Under the pieces are notes generated by a model that was given only the letters and a program-made list of their open reading frames with translations, was not told the DNA's origin and did not search any database. 64,000 nt of DNA from Anoxybacillus ayderensis (GTDB lineage Bacteria > Bacillota > Bacilli > Bacillales > Anoxybacillaceae), in assembly GCF_000833605.1 (NCBI RefSeq), contig NZ_JXTG01000002.1, positions 62,001 to 126,000 of the forward strand, given 5' to 3'. Below, in pieces: positions 49,086 to 58,414 of this stretch. Both the position numbers and the translations under genes were made by a program. How positions within the stretch are numbered: the first letter of the stretch is position 1; every line of letters starts with the position of its first letter.

Positions 49086-49769
49086 GTGGCTGGCAAGGAG
49101 AAAAGACCATATGTGTCAATGAAAGGGACGAAAGAAGGGCTGACGTTGCATCTTGATGATACGTGTGCCTATGACGAATTGTTAAAACAAGTGGATGAAT
49201 TATTGACGACAACAACACGCGACGAAGAAGGGCCACTTGTTGCTGTGCACGTTCATGTTGGCAACAGATATTTGACGCGTGAGCAAGAAGAACGATTGCG
49301 CGATGTGATTCGAACGAAAAAGCATTTAATTGTCCACTCGATTGTAAGCAATGTCATGACGAAACAAGAAGCGTTAGAATGGAAGAAGAAAAATGAAATT
49401 GTATCTGTTGCGAAAATTATTCGTTCTGGACAAGTGTTACACGTTGATGGAGATTTACTTTTAATCGGTGATGTGAATCCTGGTGGGACGGTTATTGCAA
49501 CAGGAAATATTTTTATATTAGGAGCATTGCGCGGTATTGCACATGCAGGGTATGAAGGAAACCGTCAAGCCATTATCGCTGCATCGGTGATGAAGCCGAC
49601 GCAGTTGCGCATTAGTGATGTGATGAATCGAGCGCCAGACTACCGTAGCGATGAAGGAAATGAAATGGAGTGCGCTTATATTGATGAACATGATCAAATT
49701 GTTGTCGATCGACTCCAGCTATTGATGCATTTACGTCCGAATTTAACTCGGTTAGAAAGGAGTTTTTGA
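49086..49769 (+). CDS. minC: Septum site-determining protein MinC
   Basis: MinC (227 residues) inhibits FtsZ ring formation away from midcell. The N-terminal domain (about 1-100) and the C-terminal right-handed beta-helix with GLY-rich turns ([29 protein letters not shown]) that binds MinD are clear. The start is GTG 49086 with TTGAGGTG six bases upstream; the frame extends further upstream but overlaps mreD. It is followed by minD with a three-base overlap zone. Confidence 0.96.
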   Translation: MAGKEKRPYVSMKGTKEGLTLHLDDTCAYDELLKQVDELLTTTTRDEEGPLVAVHVHVGNRYLTREQEERLRDVIRTKKHLIVHSIVSNVMTKQEALEWKKKNEIVSVAKIIRSGQVLHVDGDLLLIGDVNPGGTVIATGNIFILGALRGIAHAGYEGNRQAIIAASVMKPTQLRISDVMNRAPDYRSDEGNEMECAYIDEHDQIVVDRLQLLMHLRPNLTRLERSF

Positions 49770-49771
49770 CA

Positions 49772-50578
49772 GTGGGAGAAGCGATTGTTATTACTTCTGG
49801 CAAAGGCGGCGTTGGCAAAACGACAACGACGGCAAATCTCGGAACGGCACTAGCGTTATTAGGAAAGCGAGTCTGTCTCGTTGACACCGATATCGGTTTG
49901 CGCAATCTTGATGTCATTATGGGACTTGAAAATCGCATTATTTACGATCTTGTCGACGTCGTCGAAGGACGTTGCACCATTCAAAAAGCGCTCGTGAAAG
50001 ATAAACGATTTGAAGATCGGTTATATTTATTGCCAGCTGCCCAAACGAGTGACAAATCGGCTGTCACACCAGAGCAAATGAAACAACTCATTGACGATTT
50101 AAGACAAGATTACGATTATATTTTAATTGATTGCCCAGCAGGCATTGAACAAGGATATAAAAATGCCGTTGCAGGAGCTGATGAAGCGATCGTTGTGACG
50201 ACGCCGGACATTTCAGCTGTGCGCGATGCTGATCGAATTATTGGTTTACTTGAAAAAGAAGAGCATATGAAACGACCGCGTTTAATTATTAATCGCATTC
50301 GTAGTCATATGTTAAAAAATCATGATATGTTAGATATTGATGAAATTGTGATGCACTTATCGATTGATTTACTTGGGATTATAGTCGATGACGAACATGT
50401 CATTAAAGCGTCAAATAACGGTGAACCGATCGTTCTTGATCCGAACAGCAAAGCGTCTTTAGCATATCGCAACATCGCCCGTCGCCTTCTCGGTGAATCC
50501 GTACCGCTTATGTCGCTCGATGATGAAGAACAAAAAGGTTTTTTCTCGAAAATAAAAAAGCTATTTAGCGCGCGTTAG
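49772..50578 (+). CDS. minD: Septum site-determining ATPase MinD
   Basis: MinD (268 residues) is the membrane-binding ParA/MinD ATPase that recruits MinC. The deviant Walker A KGGVGKTTTTANLG lies at the N-terminus, Walker B is YILIDCPAGIEQG and a C-terminal amphipathic helix (GFFSKIKKLFSAR) anchors it to the membrane. I chose GTG 49772, nine bases after AAAGGAG, giving MGEAIVITSGKGGVGK as in B. subtilis; the TTG at 49766 is too close to that site. A terminator follows. Confidence 0.98.
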   Translation: MGEAIVITSGKGGVGKTTTTANLGTALALLGKRVCLVDTDIGLRNLDVIMGLENRIIYDLVDVVEGRCTIQKALVKDKRFEDRLYLLPAAQTSDKSAVTPEQMKQLIDDLRQDYDYILIDCPAGIEQGYKNAVAGADEAIVVTTPDISAVRDADRIIGLLEKEEHMKRPRLIINRIRSHMLKNHDMLDIDEIVMHLSIDLLGIIVDDEHVIKASNNGEPIVLDPNSKASLAYRNIARRLLGESVPLMSLDDEEQKGFFSKIKKLFSAR

Positions 50579-50605
50579 CACTTCCGTTTGGAGGTGCTTT
50601 TTTTA
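50578..50605 (+). terminator. Terminator after minD
   Basis: AGCACTTCC / GGAGGTGCT (one wobble) with a three-base loop is followed by TTTTTTT. Confidence 0.85.
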
Positions 50606-50606
50606 T

Positions 50607-50635
50607 TCATATCTTCTCCATTTCCCCATACATAT
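50607..50635 (+). promoter_or_regulatory. Sigma-E-like promoter for the spoIVF operon
   Basis: TCATATC (50607-50613) and CATACATAT (50627-50635) are 13 bases apart and match sigma-E boxes well. spoIVFAB is sigma-E controlled in B. subtilis. The distance to the spoIVFA start is 30 bases. Confidence 0.65.
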
Positions 50636-50665
50636 AATACAAATCGGACGAGAGGGGTGTGGAGT

Positions 50666-51397
50666 GTGAGCGATCGAATTGAACATATTCGAAAGCGAAT
50701 CGCCAAGCGAAAAAAGGAGCGTGAACGTTACGTTCAAACGATGATGACAAACTGGAGTGAAGAAGAAAAATATGGGAATCCAACAGTTGTGACGTACGAT
50801 GTGGAGCGAGAACCGCCACTTTTTCGGAAAGATATATTTTTATTGAAAAGCTTTTTATCAGCTCTTTTGTTTTTTGGCGTTGCGATTTTATTTCAATACG
50901 ACTCTCCGAACGTTGAAGGTGCGCGTACATTTGTGAAACAAGCGATGGAAAAAGATTTTCAATTTGCGACAGTTGCACAATGGTACGAAAAAACATTTGG
51001 GAAGCCATTAGCATTTTTTAACGTAAAAAAACAACAAGAGACAACAACAGCCGCGTATGCCTTTCCAGCTTCAGCGCGCGTTGTGGAAACGTTTGAACAT
51101 AATGGACAAGGCATCGTCATTGAAACCGATCAAGCCATTAAAGCAGTCGAAGAAGGAATTGTCGTATTTGCAGGAGTGAAAGAACCGTACGGAAAAACAG
51201 TCATTATTCAACATGCGGATGGAAGTGAAACGTGGTACGGAAAGTTATCCGCTATTTCGGTGAAGTTGTATGATTTCATTGAGGCAGGAAAAGAAGTCGG
51301 GAGAGCGGAAATGAATAATCATAAAGGCTTGTTTTATTTTGCGGTGAAGCAAGGGGATCATTTTATTGATCCAGTTCAGGTGATTTCCTTTGAATAA
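50666..51397 (+). CDS. spoIVFA: Stage IV sporulation protein FA, SpoIVFB regulator
   Basis: SpoIVFA (243 residues) holds the protease SpoIVFB inactive in the forespore outer membrane until a signal arrives from the forespore. The N-terminus is basic (RKRIAKRKKERERY), followed by one membrane segment (about 73-90, SFLSALLFFGVAILF) and a C-terminal LytM/M23-like domain (about 145-240, GIVVFAGVKEPYGKTVIIQH) that lacks the full metal-binding set. GTG 50666 is chosen with GAGGGG eight bases upstream; the longer frame overlaps the terminator and promoter. It overlaps spoIVFB by eight bases. Confidence 0.93.
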   Translation: MSDRIEHIRKRIAKRKKERERYVQTMMTNWSEEEKYGNPTVVTYDVEREPPLFRKDIFLLKSFLSALLFFGVAILFQYDSPNVEGARTFVKQAMEKDFQFATVAQWYEKTFGKPLAFFNVKKQQETTTAAYAFPASARVVETFEHNGQGIVIETDQAIKAVEEGIVVFAGVKEPYGKTVIIQHADGSETWYGKLSAISVKLYDFIEAGKEVGRAEMNNHKGLFYFAVKQGDHFIDPVQVISFE

Positions 51398-52253
51398 ATG
51401 GTTATCTATTTTTATAAACATTCATATTCATCCGCTTTTTTGGGTTGTTGCGCTTATTGCCATTATGACTGCACAATTTCAGACGCTTCTTTTATTGTTT
51501 TGGATTGTGCTTTGGCACGAACTAGGACACGTTGTCGCAGCGCATATGTTTTCATGGCGCGTCAAACGCATTTTACTTTTGCCGTTTGGCGGAGTGGCTG
51601 AAATGGATGAACACGGGAACCGACCGTTTCATGAAGAATTGATCGTCACATTAGCAGGGCCGTTTCAGCATATATTTATTTTTTTCATCGCGTATATCGC
51701 TCATGAAGCGAACATGTTATCTAATGAATGGTATTATCAACTAATTGAATATAATGTATCTATTTTACTTATTAACTTGTTGCCCATTTGGCCGCTTGAT
51801 GGAGGGAAGCTCTTTTTTTTGTATCGTACGGCGCGTACATCGTTTCGACGGGCGCACGAACAAACGCTTTATGCTTCCGTCTTTTTTTTAGTCATCTGTT
51901 TCGTCGCTTTATTGATCAACGCTCCATTGCACATGAATTTATGGATCATCGCCTGCTTTTTAGCGCATGCCATTTGGATGGAATGGAAGCAACGTCCGTA
52001 TGTGTGGATGCGTTTTTTGTTGGAACGATATTACGGAAAACGGGTCGAATATCGAGCGTTAAAGCGACTTGTCGTGGATGCGAACGATTCGTTATTTCAC
52101 GTTCTTCTTTTATTTCATCGCGGGAAAAAACATGCGATTATCGTAAAGAAAAATCAAATGGAAATGGAGCTTGATGAAAACGAATTGTTGTACGCTTATT
52201 TTCATGAGAAACGAACGAATGAACCGATCGGCCATTTGCTTTATACGTATTGA
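51390..52253 (+). CDS. spoIVFB: Stage IV sporulation protein FB, pro-sigma-K protease
   Basis: SpoIVFB (287 residues) is a site-2-type intramembrane metalloprotease that activates pro-sigma-K. The zinc-binding residues His43, Glu44 and His47 are in WHELGHVVAAH, and Asp137 is in LLPIWPLDGGK, the same numbering as B. subtilis. About six membrane segments occupy residues 1-200, and a C-terminal CBS-like domain follows. The start is TTG 51390 with CAGGTGATT upstream, overlapping the end of spoIVFA. Confidence 0.96.
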   Translation: MNKWLSIFINIHIHPLFWVVALIAIMTAQFQTLLLLFWIVLWHELGHVVAAHMFSWRVKRILLLPFGGVAEMDEHGNRPFHEELIVTLAGPFQHIFIFFIAYIAHEANMLSNEWYYQLIEYNVSILLINLLPIWPLDGGKLFFLYRTARTSFRRAHEQTLYASVFFLVICFVALLINAPLHMNLWIIACFLAHAIWMEWKQRPYVWMRFLLERYYGKRVEYRALKRLVVDANDSLFHVLLLFHRGKKHAIIVKKNQMEMELDENELLYAYFHEKRTNEPIGHLLYTY

Positions 52254-52279
52254 CAATTGTTTTCTTTTTATGCTATCAT
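52250..52279 (+). promoter_or_regulatory. Promoter of the rplU operon
   Basis: TTGACA (52250-52255) and TATCAT (52274-52279), preceded by TGC, are 18 bases apart. The -35 box overlaps the spoIVFB stop codon. Confidence 0.75.
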
Positions 52280-52284
52280 CTTCT

Positions 52285-52380
52285 ATGTTGTGTAGCACCC
52301 GTGCTACAACCGCTCAGCTAAGGCTATTTAAGCGTTCGCTTGAACCGCCTCACAGCTGGCGAGTCTGAGTCTAATTTAGG
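52285..52380 (+). ncRNA. Ribosomal protein L21 leader
   Basis: The leader before rplU holds GTAGCAC-CC-GTGCTAC (52292-52307), a second stem around AAGCGTTCGCTT, and CAGCTGGCG / GTCTGAG segments before the AGGAGGTGC ribosome binding site. This matches the known L21 leader found upstream of rplU in Bacillales, thought to sense L21 for feedback control. The assignment is by position and stem layout. Confidence 0.75.
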
Positions 52381-52390
52381 AGGTGCAAAT

Positions 52391-52699
52391 ATGTACGCGA
52401 TTATTGAAACTGGTGGAAAACAAATTAAAGTACAAGAAGGCCAAGCGATTTACATCGAAAAAATTGATGCAGCAGAAGGCGAAACAGTAACATTTGACAA
52501 AGTGCTATTTGTAGGTGGCGAAAACGTAAAAGTTGGCAATCCTACAGTCGCTGGCGCAACAGTAACGGCGAAAGTTGAAAAACATGGTCGTCAAAAGAAG
52601 ATCATCGTTTTCAAATATAAGCCAAAGAAAAACTATCGTCGTAAGCAAGGTCATCGCCAACCATACACAAAAGTTGTGATCGAAAAAATTAACGCATAA
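52391..52699 (+). CDS. rplU: 50S ribosomal protein L21
   Basis: L21 (102 residues) is a large-subunit ribosomal protein. The sequence [18 protein letters not shown] and the C-terminal [19 protein letters not shown] are characteristic. ATG 52391 has TTAGGAGGTGC upstream. The frame is open further upstream through the leader but has no start signal there. The gene order rplU-prp-rpmA is the usual one. Confidence 0.99.
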   Translation: MYAIIETGGKQIKVQEGQAIYIEKIDAAEGETVTFDKVLFVGGENVKVGNPTVAGATVTAKVEKHGRQKKIIVFKYKPKKNYRRKQGHRQPYTKVVIEKINA

Positions 52700-52709
52700 G
52701 GCGTAAGCG

Positions 52710-53045
52710 ATGATTCGTATCACGATTAATCGAACGGTGGAAGGGACGATTCGTTCCTTTACGATTAGCGGACACGCTCAGTTTGCGAAGCGTGGACAAG
52801 ATATTGTATGTGCAGGTGTATCAGCCATTTCGTTTGGTGCGGTTAACGCAATTGTCGCCTTGACGAATGTGAAACCGATCATTCAACAAGGAAAAGACGG
52901 CTATCTTCATTGCGAACTTCCGACAATTGAAGATAAGAAAGCACAAGCCGACGTGCAACTTCTTCTTGAAGGGATGATCGTGTCGCTCCAAACGATTGAG
53001 CGTGATTACGGAAAATACGTCAAAATAACGACGAAAACGTTGTAG
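52710..53045 (+). CDS. prp: Ribosomal-processing cysteine protease Prp
   Basis: Prp (111 residues, YsxB in B. subtilis) removes the short N-terminal extension of ribosomal protein L27, a step needed for ribosome function in Firmicutes. The catalytic dyad is His22 (SGHAQFA) and Cys34 (DIVCAGVSAIS). It lies between rplU and rpmA, and L27 in this window does carry the extension. ATG 52710 is close to the rplU stop and has AAGGCGTAAG upstream. Confidence 0.96.
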   Translation: MIRITINRTVEGTIRSFTISGHAQFAKRGQDIVCAGVSAISFGAVNAIVALTNVKPIIQQGKDGYLHCELPTIEDKKAQADVQLLLEGMIVSLQTIERDYGKYVKITTKTL

Positions 53046-53052
53046 GAGGTGA

Positions 53053-53349
<297 letters not shown>

Positions 53350-53356
53350 GGAAGTG

Positions 53357-53392
53357 GAAAACTCTAACCGACTTGGTTAGGGTTTTCTTTTT
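53357..53392 (+). terminator. Terminator after rpmA
   Basis: The 13-base inverted repeat GAAAACTCTAACC / GGTTAGGGTTTTC, with one wobble pair and a five-base loop, is followed by a T-run. Confidence 0.9.
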
Positions 53393-53404
53393 GTTGGCGT
53401 ATGT

Positions 53405-53410
53405 TATAAT
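53405..53410 (+). promoter_or_regulatory. Candidate -10 box for spo0B-obg
   Basis: A consensus TATAAT is 28 bases before the spo0B start. The -35 region is not convincing. Confidence 0.4.
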
Positions 53411-53438
53411 TATAGTCAAACTGTTTATGGGAGAATGA

Positions 53439-53987
53439 ATGATGGAGAAGCGGTGGACGATTGTAGAGGCATTGCGTCATTCCCGACACGATTGGCTCAA
53501 TAAAATCCAATTAATTAAAGGAAATTTATCTTTACAGCGTATCGATCGCGTCAATGAAATAATTCAACAAATTATCATTGAAGCAGAAAATGAAGCGAAG
53601 CTCACGAATTTACAAACAGAACGGTTTGCTGAACTGCTCATGACGTACCATTGGCAAGCACGTCATATTCAACTAGAGTATGAAGTGTTAGGGGAGCCAC
53701 GTTCATTACATGCATATGATCATATGCTCGCTACGTGGTGTCAACGATTTTTACATATGCTTGAGGAATGTTCTTCTCCACATGTTGAAAACTATGTAAC
53801 GATTACGATTGACTTAACAGAAAACGACGTGCGGCTCTTTTTTGATTATCGTGGTATGCTTCATGAACTTGAGATGGTAAAACAATGGATTCAAAAGCAT
53901 AGTCAATATGATGCGTTCACGCTTTGTGAACATGCGATTCATGAACATGAACTAACCATATGTGCAATGATTCATCTTGTTGAGTAA
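53439..53987 (+). CDS. spo0B: Sporulation initiation phosphotransferase B
   Basis: Spo0B (182 residues) passes phosphate from Spo0F to Spo0A in the sporulation phosphorelay. The phosphorylated histidine is in RHSRHDWLNKIQLIKGNLSL (His17 here, aligned with His30 of B. subtilis). The rest forms a degenerate histidine-kinase-like ATPase domain. ATG 53439 and ATG 53442 are both possible, with GGGAGA upstream. It is next to obg as in B. subtilis, where the two form an operon. Confidence 0.95.
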   Translation: MMEKRWTIVEALRHSRHDWLNKIQLIKGNLSLQRIDRVNEIIQQIIIEAENEAKLTNLQTERFAELLMTYHWQARHIQLEYEVLGEPRSLHAYDHMLATWCQRFLHMLEECSSPHVENYVTITIDLTENDVRLFFDYRGMLHELEMVKQWIQKHSQYDAFTLCEHAIHEHELTICAMIHLVE

Positions 53988-53994
53988 AAGATGA

Positions 53995-55302
<1,308 letters not shown>

Positions 55303-55324
55303 TGCGAAAGGGGGAGCTTGTGCG

Positions 55325-55765
55325 GTGGATAAAAAATTTTATTTAGTGCGGGAAGATGTATTGCCTGAAGCAATGAAAAAAGTGTTGGCGGCAAAAGAAT
55401 TAATTGAACGAAAAAAAGTCGATTCTGTTGCCGATGCTGTGCAACTTGTCGATGTCAGCCGAAGCGTTTTTTATAAATATCGTGACGCGGTTTTCCCGTT
55501 TCATACGATGGTTCGGGAACAAATTATTACGCTTTTTTTCCATTTAGAAGACCGCTCAGGCACCCTTTCGAAGCTATTAAGCGTCGTTGCCTCGGCAAAT
55601 TGCAACGTTCTTACGATTCACCAAACGATTCCGCTTCAAGGGCGGGCGAATGTCACGTTGTCCGTTAGTACGAGCGAGATGGCGATAACGATCGATGAGT
55701 TACTTTCGCAATTAAAACAGTTGCCTTTTGTTGAAAAAGTAGAAATTCTCGGTTCAGGGGCGTAG
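55325..55765 (+). CDS. pheB: ACT-domain protein PheB
   Basis: PheB (146 residues) is a small ACT-domain protein next to pheA. The sequence [21 protein letters not shown] and the ACT domain ([19 protein letters not shown]) match B. subtilis. In that species it was once described as chorismate mutase-like, but its exact role is unclear. The start is GTG 55325 with AAAGGGGGAG upstream. It lies between obg and pheA. Confidence 0.93.
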   Translation: MDKKFYLVREDVLPEAMKKVLAAKELIERKKVDSVADAVQLVDVSRSVFYKYRDAVFPFHTMVREQIITLFFHLEDRSGTLSKLLSVVASANCNVLTIHQTIPLQGRANVTLSVSTSEMAITIDELLSQLKQLPFVEKVEILGSGA

Positions 55766-55779
55766 AGAGGGGAAGGATT

Positions 55780-56643
55780 GTGAAAATAGGATATTTAGGA
55801 CCAGAAGGGACGTTTACGCATGCGGCTGTTGAAGCGATTTTCCCTCATATACGAAACGTTCCATATCATACGATTCCACAATGTATGGACGCTGTCCGCG
55901 ATGGAGAAGTCGAGCTAGCCGTTGTCCCACTAGAAAATGCACTAGAAGGTTCTGTAAATTTGACGATCGATTATTTAATTCATGAATGCAATTTACCGAT
56001 TGTTGGAGAAATTATTGCACCAATTGAGCAACATTTGCTCGTACATCCATCTCAATTGGACGATTGGATGCATGTTGAACGCATTTATTCTCATTCGCAT
56101 GCGATTGCTCAATGCCATAAGTTTTTACATCGTCATTTAAAGCACGCCACGTATGAATACGTCACATCAACAAGCGCAGCAGCAAAATATGTGAGCGAGC
56201 ATCCAGAAGAAAAGATCGCGGCGATCGGCAATCGTCTTGCAGCGAAACAATACGGCTTAGCGATTGCGAAAGAAAACATTCATGACTATGACTACAACCA
56301 TACGCGCTTCATTGTTTTGCATCGCGAGCGCGATTTGTTGCCTGTTACAGATAAAGAAGATGGGTTTAAAACGACGTTAATGGTCATGTTGCCAAAAGAT
56401 CAGGCAGGAGCGCTTCATCAAGTGTTATCAGCGTTCGCGTGGCGAAAGCTTAACTTGACAAAAATTGAATCCCGCCCAGCGAAAACAGGGTTAGGGAACT
56501 ACTTTTTTATTATTGATATTGATCAAAAAATGGACGACGTTTTAATTCCAGGAGCGATTGCAGAATTGGAAGCGCTCGGCTGCACGGTGCAAATATTAGG
56601 TAGCTATCCATACTATACGGTAAAAAAAACATCCCTCGTGTAA
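55780..56643 (+). CDS. pheA: Prephenate dehydratase
   Basis: PheA (287 residues) converts prephenate to phenylpyruvate in phenylalanine synthesis. The dehydratase domain has the NHTRFIVL motif and the regulatory ACT domain (about 205-280, ALHQVLSAFAWRKLNLTKIESRPA) contains ESRP. It lacks a fused chorismate mutase, as in other Bacilli. The start is GTG 55780 with GAGAGGGGAAGG upstream. It converges with niaR, sharing a bidirectional terminator. Confidence 0.97.
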   Translation: MKIGYLGPEGTFTHAAVEAIFPHIRNVPYHTIPQCMDAVRDGEVELAVVPLENALEGSVNLTIDYLIHECNLPIVGEIIAPIEQHLLVHPSQLDDWMHVERIYSHSHAIAQCHKFLHRHLKHATYEYVTSTSAAAKYVSEHPEEKIAAIGNRLAAKQYGLAIAKENIHDYDYNHTRFIVLHRERDLLPVTDKEDGFKTTLMVMLPKDQAGALHQVLSAFAWRKLNLTKIESRPAKTGLGNYFFIIDIDQKMDDVLIPGAIAELEALGCTVQILGSYPYYTVKKTSLV

Positions 56644-56657
56644 AGGGATGTTTTTTT
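56622..56657. terminator. Bidirectional terminator between pheA and niaR
   Basis: AAAAAAACATCCCT / AGGGATGTTTTTTT forms a near-perfect stem with a T-run on both strands. It overlaps the ends of both genes. Confidence 0.9.
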
Positions 56658-57189
56658 ACTCAATCAAAAACCGTGCTTGTTTTAATGCAGCGCATGCTTC
56701 ATCAAGTTTTTCTATGGAATCTGCTTCGAGTGTATGCAGATGGACGCCATCGGTCAGTTGAGACAAGTAGGCAGATTTCGTTTCGTTAATTTTTTGAATA
56801 AATTCATCAACTTCTAACCGATTGCTAACCATAATGGACGCTGTTAAATCTCCGTATACCGGATGCTCAATTTTCACGTCTTTTACTGTGACGCCATGAT
56901 CGACGATTGTATATAGTTCGTCTTTCGTCTGTTCTGGCGTGTGGCAACAAGCGATGACGCGCGTATACATATGAGTAGAAGAAGGAGATAAATATAAGTA
57001 CCCTTGGCTTGTTGCAATAATCGGTTCGTTTTTTGCTTTTAATAGCGAAATATCTTGAACGATCACTTGGCGGCTCACGTTCGTTTTATTAGCCAACTCC
57101 GTTCCTGTCATCGGGCGTTTCGTTTCTTTTAACCATTGCAAAATGAGCGTTCGACGTTCTTCCCCTAGTAGTTTTCTCTCTTTTTTCAT
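56656..57189 (-). CDS. niaR: NAD biosynthesis repressor NiaR (YrxA)
   Basis: NiaR (177 residues) represses NAD synthesis and niacin uptake genes with nicotinic acid as co-repressor. The N-terminal winged helix-turn-helix (residues 10-60, TGTELANKTNVSRQVIVQDI) and the C-terminal 3H domain with conserved histidines (VDHGVTVKDVKIEHPVYG, GVHLHTLEAD) are visible. Its 5' end overlaps the end of nifS by four bases, so the two are co-transcribed on the minus strand, divergently from nadBCA. Confidence 0.94.
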   Translation of the reverse strand: MKKERKLLGEERRTLILQWLKETKRPMTGTELANKTNVSRQVIVQDISLLKAKNEPIIATSQGYLYLSPSSTHMYTRVIACCHTPEQTKDELYTIVDHGVTVKDVKIEHPVYGDLTASIMVSNRLEVDEFIQKINETKSAYLSQLTDGVHLHTLEADSIEKLDEACAALKQARFLIE

Positions 57190-58322
57190 CGTGACATCCT
57201 TTCTTTTTGAAGCTGTTCAAGTGCGGAAACAACGGCTTCGACCTCGCTTTTTGTCGTATGCATGCCAAATGATAGGCGAATGAATTGTTTTGCTTCGTCT
57301 TCTTCTTTGCCGATGGCGATCATCGTTTTTGATGGTGCTTGCTTGCCGATTTGACATGCGCTTCCGGTAGAAATCGCAATCCCGTGACGATTGCAATGCA
57401 ACATCACATATTGTCCTTCAAAGCCGTGAACGAGACAGCCAACAATATTCGGTAGTTGATCTGTCGGATGTTCGAAAACAGTGATTGGCAATTGTTTTTT
57501 CACGATTTGTTCAACAAAATAACGACGCAATTCGGTTATGTTTTGTTGAACCGTTTCTCGTTTTTTTTCCGCTTCAAGCGCTGCGGTTGTGAACGAAGCG
57601 ATGCCAGGGACGTTCACCGTTCCGGGACGAAATCCGCTTTCATGTGTTGTGTTTGGCAGCCACATATGCCAACGTACGCTCGGATTCACATACACAGCCC
57701 CGACCCCTTTTGGACCATAAATTTTATGGCTAGCAATCGATATGCTATCGAGGTGAAGTTGTTTCACATCTATCGGTATTTTACCAAAAGTTTGTACACA
57801 ATCGCTATGAAAGACAATTTGTTTTTCTTTTAATAATTCACCGATTTGTTGCAACGGTTGAATCGTACCAATTTCAGAATTGGCATGTTGAACAGAGACG
57901 AGAATCGTTTCGTCCGTTAATGCCTGTTCAAGCGCTTCGATATCCACTTGCCCGAAGCGGTCGACTGGCACGTACGTCACGGTAAATCCTTCTTGTTCGA
58001 GTTGCGCGCATACAGCGTGAACGGAAGCGTGCTCGACGCTTGATGTAATAATGTGTTTTCCTTTATGACGATGGGCGTAAGCGAGCGAACGAATAGCGAG
58101 AACGTTCGCTTCTGTTCCTCCGCTTGTAAAATATATTCCTTTTTCCTCGCCACGAATGAGTTGAGCGAGTTGTTTTCGACAAATCGTAAGCAATTCGTTT
58201 GCAGCTGTTCCGACATCATGGAGGCTGCTTGCATTTCCAAAATATGTTCTCGCACTTTCTACATAAACCGCTAAAGCTTCTTCACTCATTGGTGTTGTTG
58301 CGGCGTAATCTAAATAAATCAT
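57186..58322 (-). CDS. nifS: Cysteine desulfurase NifS, for quinolinate synthase iron-sulfur cluster
   Basis: NifS (378 residues) is a PLP enzyme that gives sulfur for iron-sulfur cluster formation; the B. subtilis version in this position serves NadA. The PLP lysine is in SIASHKIYGPKGVG and the catalytic cysteine in STGSACQIGKQAPS. I chose the ATG at 58322 (MIYLDYAATTPMSEEAL), matching the family; the frame is open for 12 more codons upstream. It is divergent from nadB across a short control region. Confidence 0.95.
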   Translation of the reverse strand: MIYLDYAATTPMSEEALAVYVESARTYFGNASSLHDVGTAANELLTICRKQLAQLIRGEEKGIYFTSGGTEANVLAIRSLAYAHRHKGKHIITSSVEHASVHAVCAQLEQEGFTVTYVPVDRFGQVDIEALEQALTDETILVSVQHANSEIGTIQPLQQIGELLKEKQIVFHSDCVQTFGKIPIDVKQLHLDSISIASHKIYGPKGVGAVYVNPSVRWHMWLPNTTHESGFRPGTVNVPGIASFTTAALEAEKKRETVQQNITELRRYFVEQIVKKQLPITVFEHPTDQLPNIVGCLVHGFEGQYVMLHCNRHGIAISTGSACQIGKQAPSKTMIAIGKEEDEAKQFIRLSFGMHTTKSEVEAVVSALEQLQKERMSR

Positions 58323-58351
58323 CTCGTTCACCACTTCCAAAAACAAAAGTC

Positions 58352-58395
58352 TTGTCATCAGTTTAAATATATGTCAATATAGGTGTCAAGACAGT
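58352..58395. promoter_or_regulatory. Shared control region with candidate NiaR operator between nifS and nadB
   Basis: The 92 bases between the two divergent starts hold repeated TGTC/GACA elements: TTGTCA (58352-58357), TGTCAA (58372-58377) and the inverted repeat TGTC-AA-GACA (58384-58393). On the minus strand TTGACA (58389-58384) can act as a -35 box for nifS-niaR. A repressor bound here could control both operons. NiaR is known to regulate both in B. subtilis. That these particular repeats are its site is my inference. Confidence 0.5.
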
Positions 58396-58414
58396 ATGAA
58401 ATGGAGGAACATCC

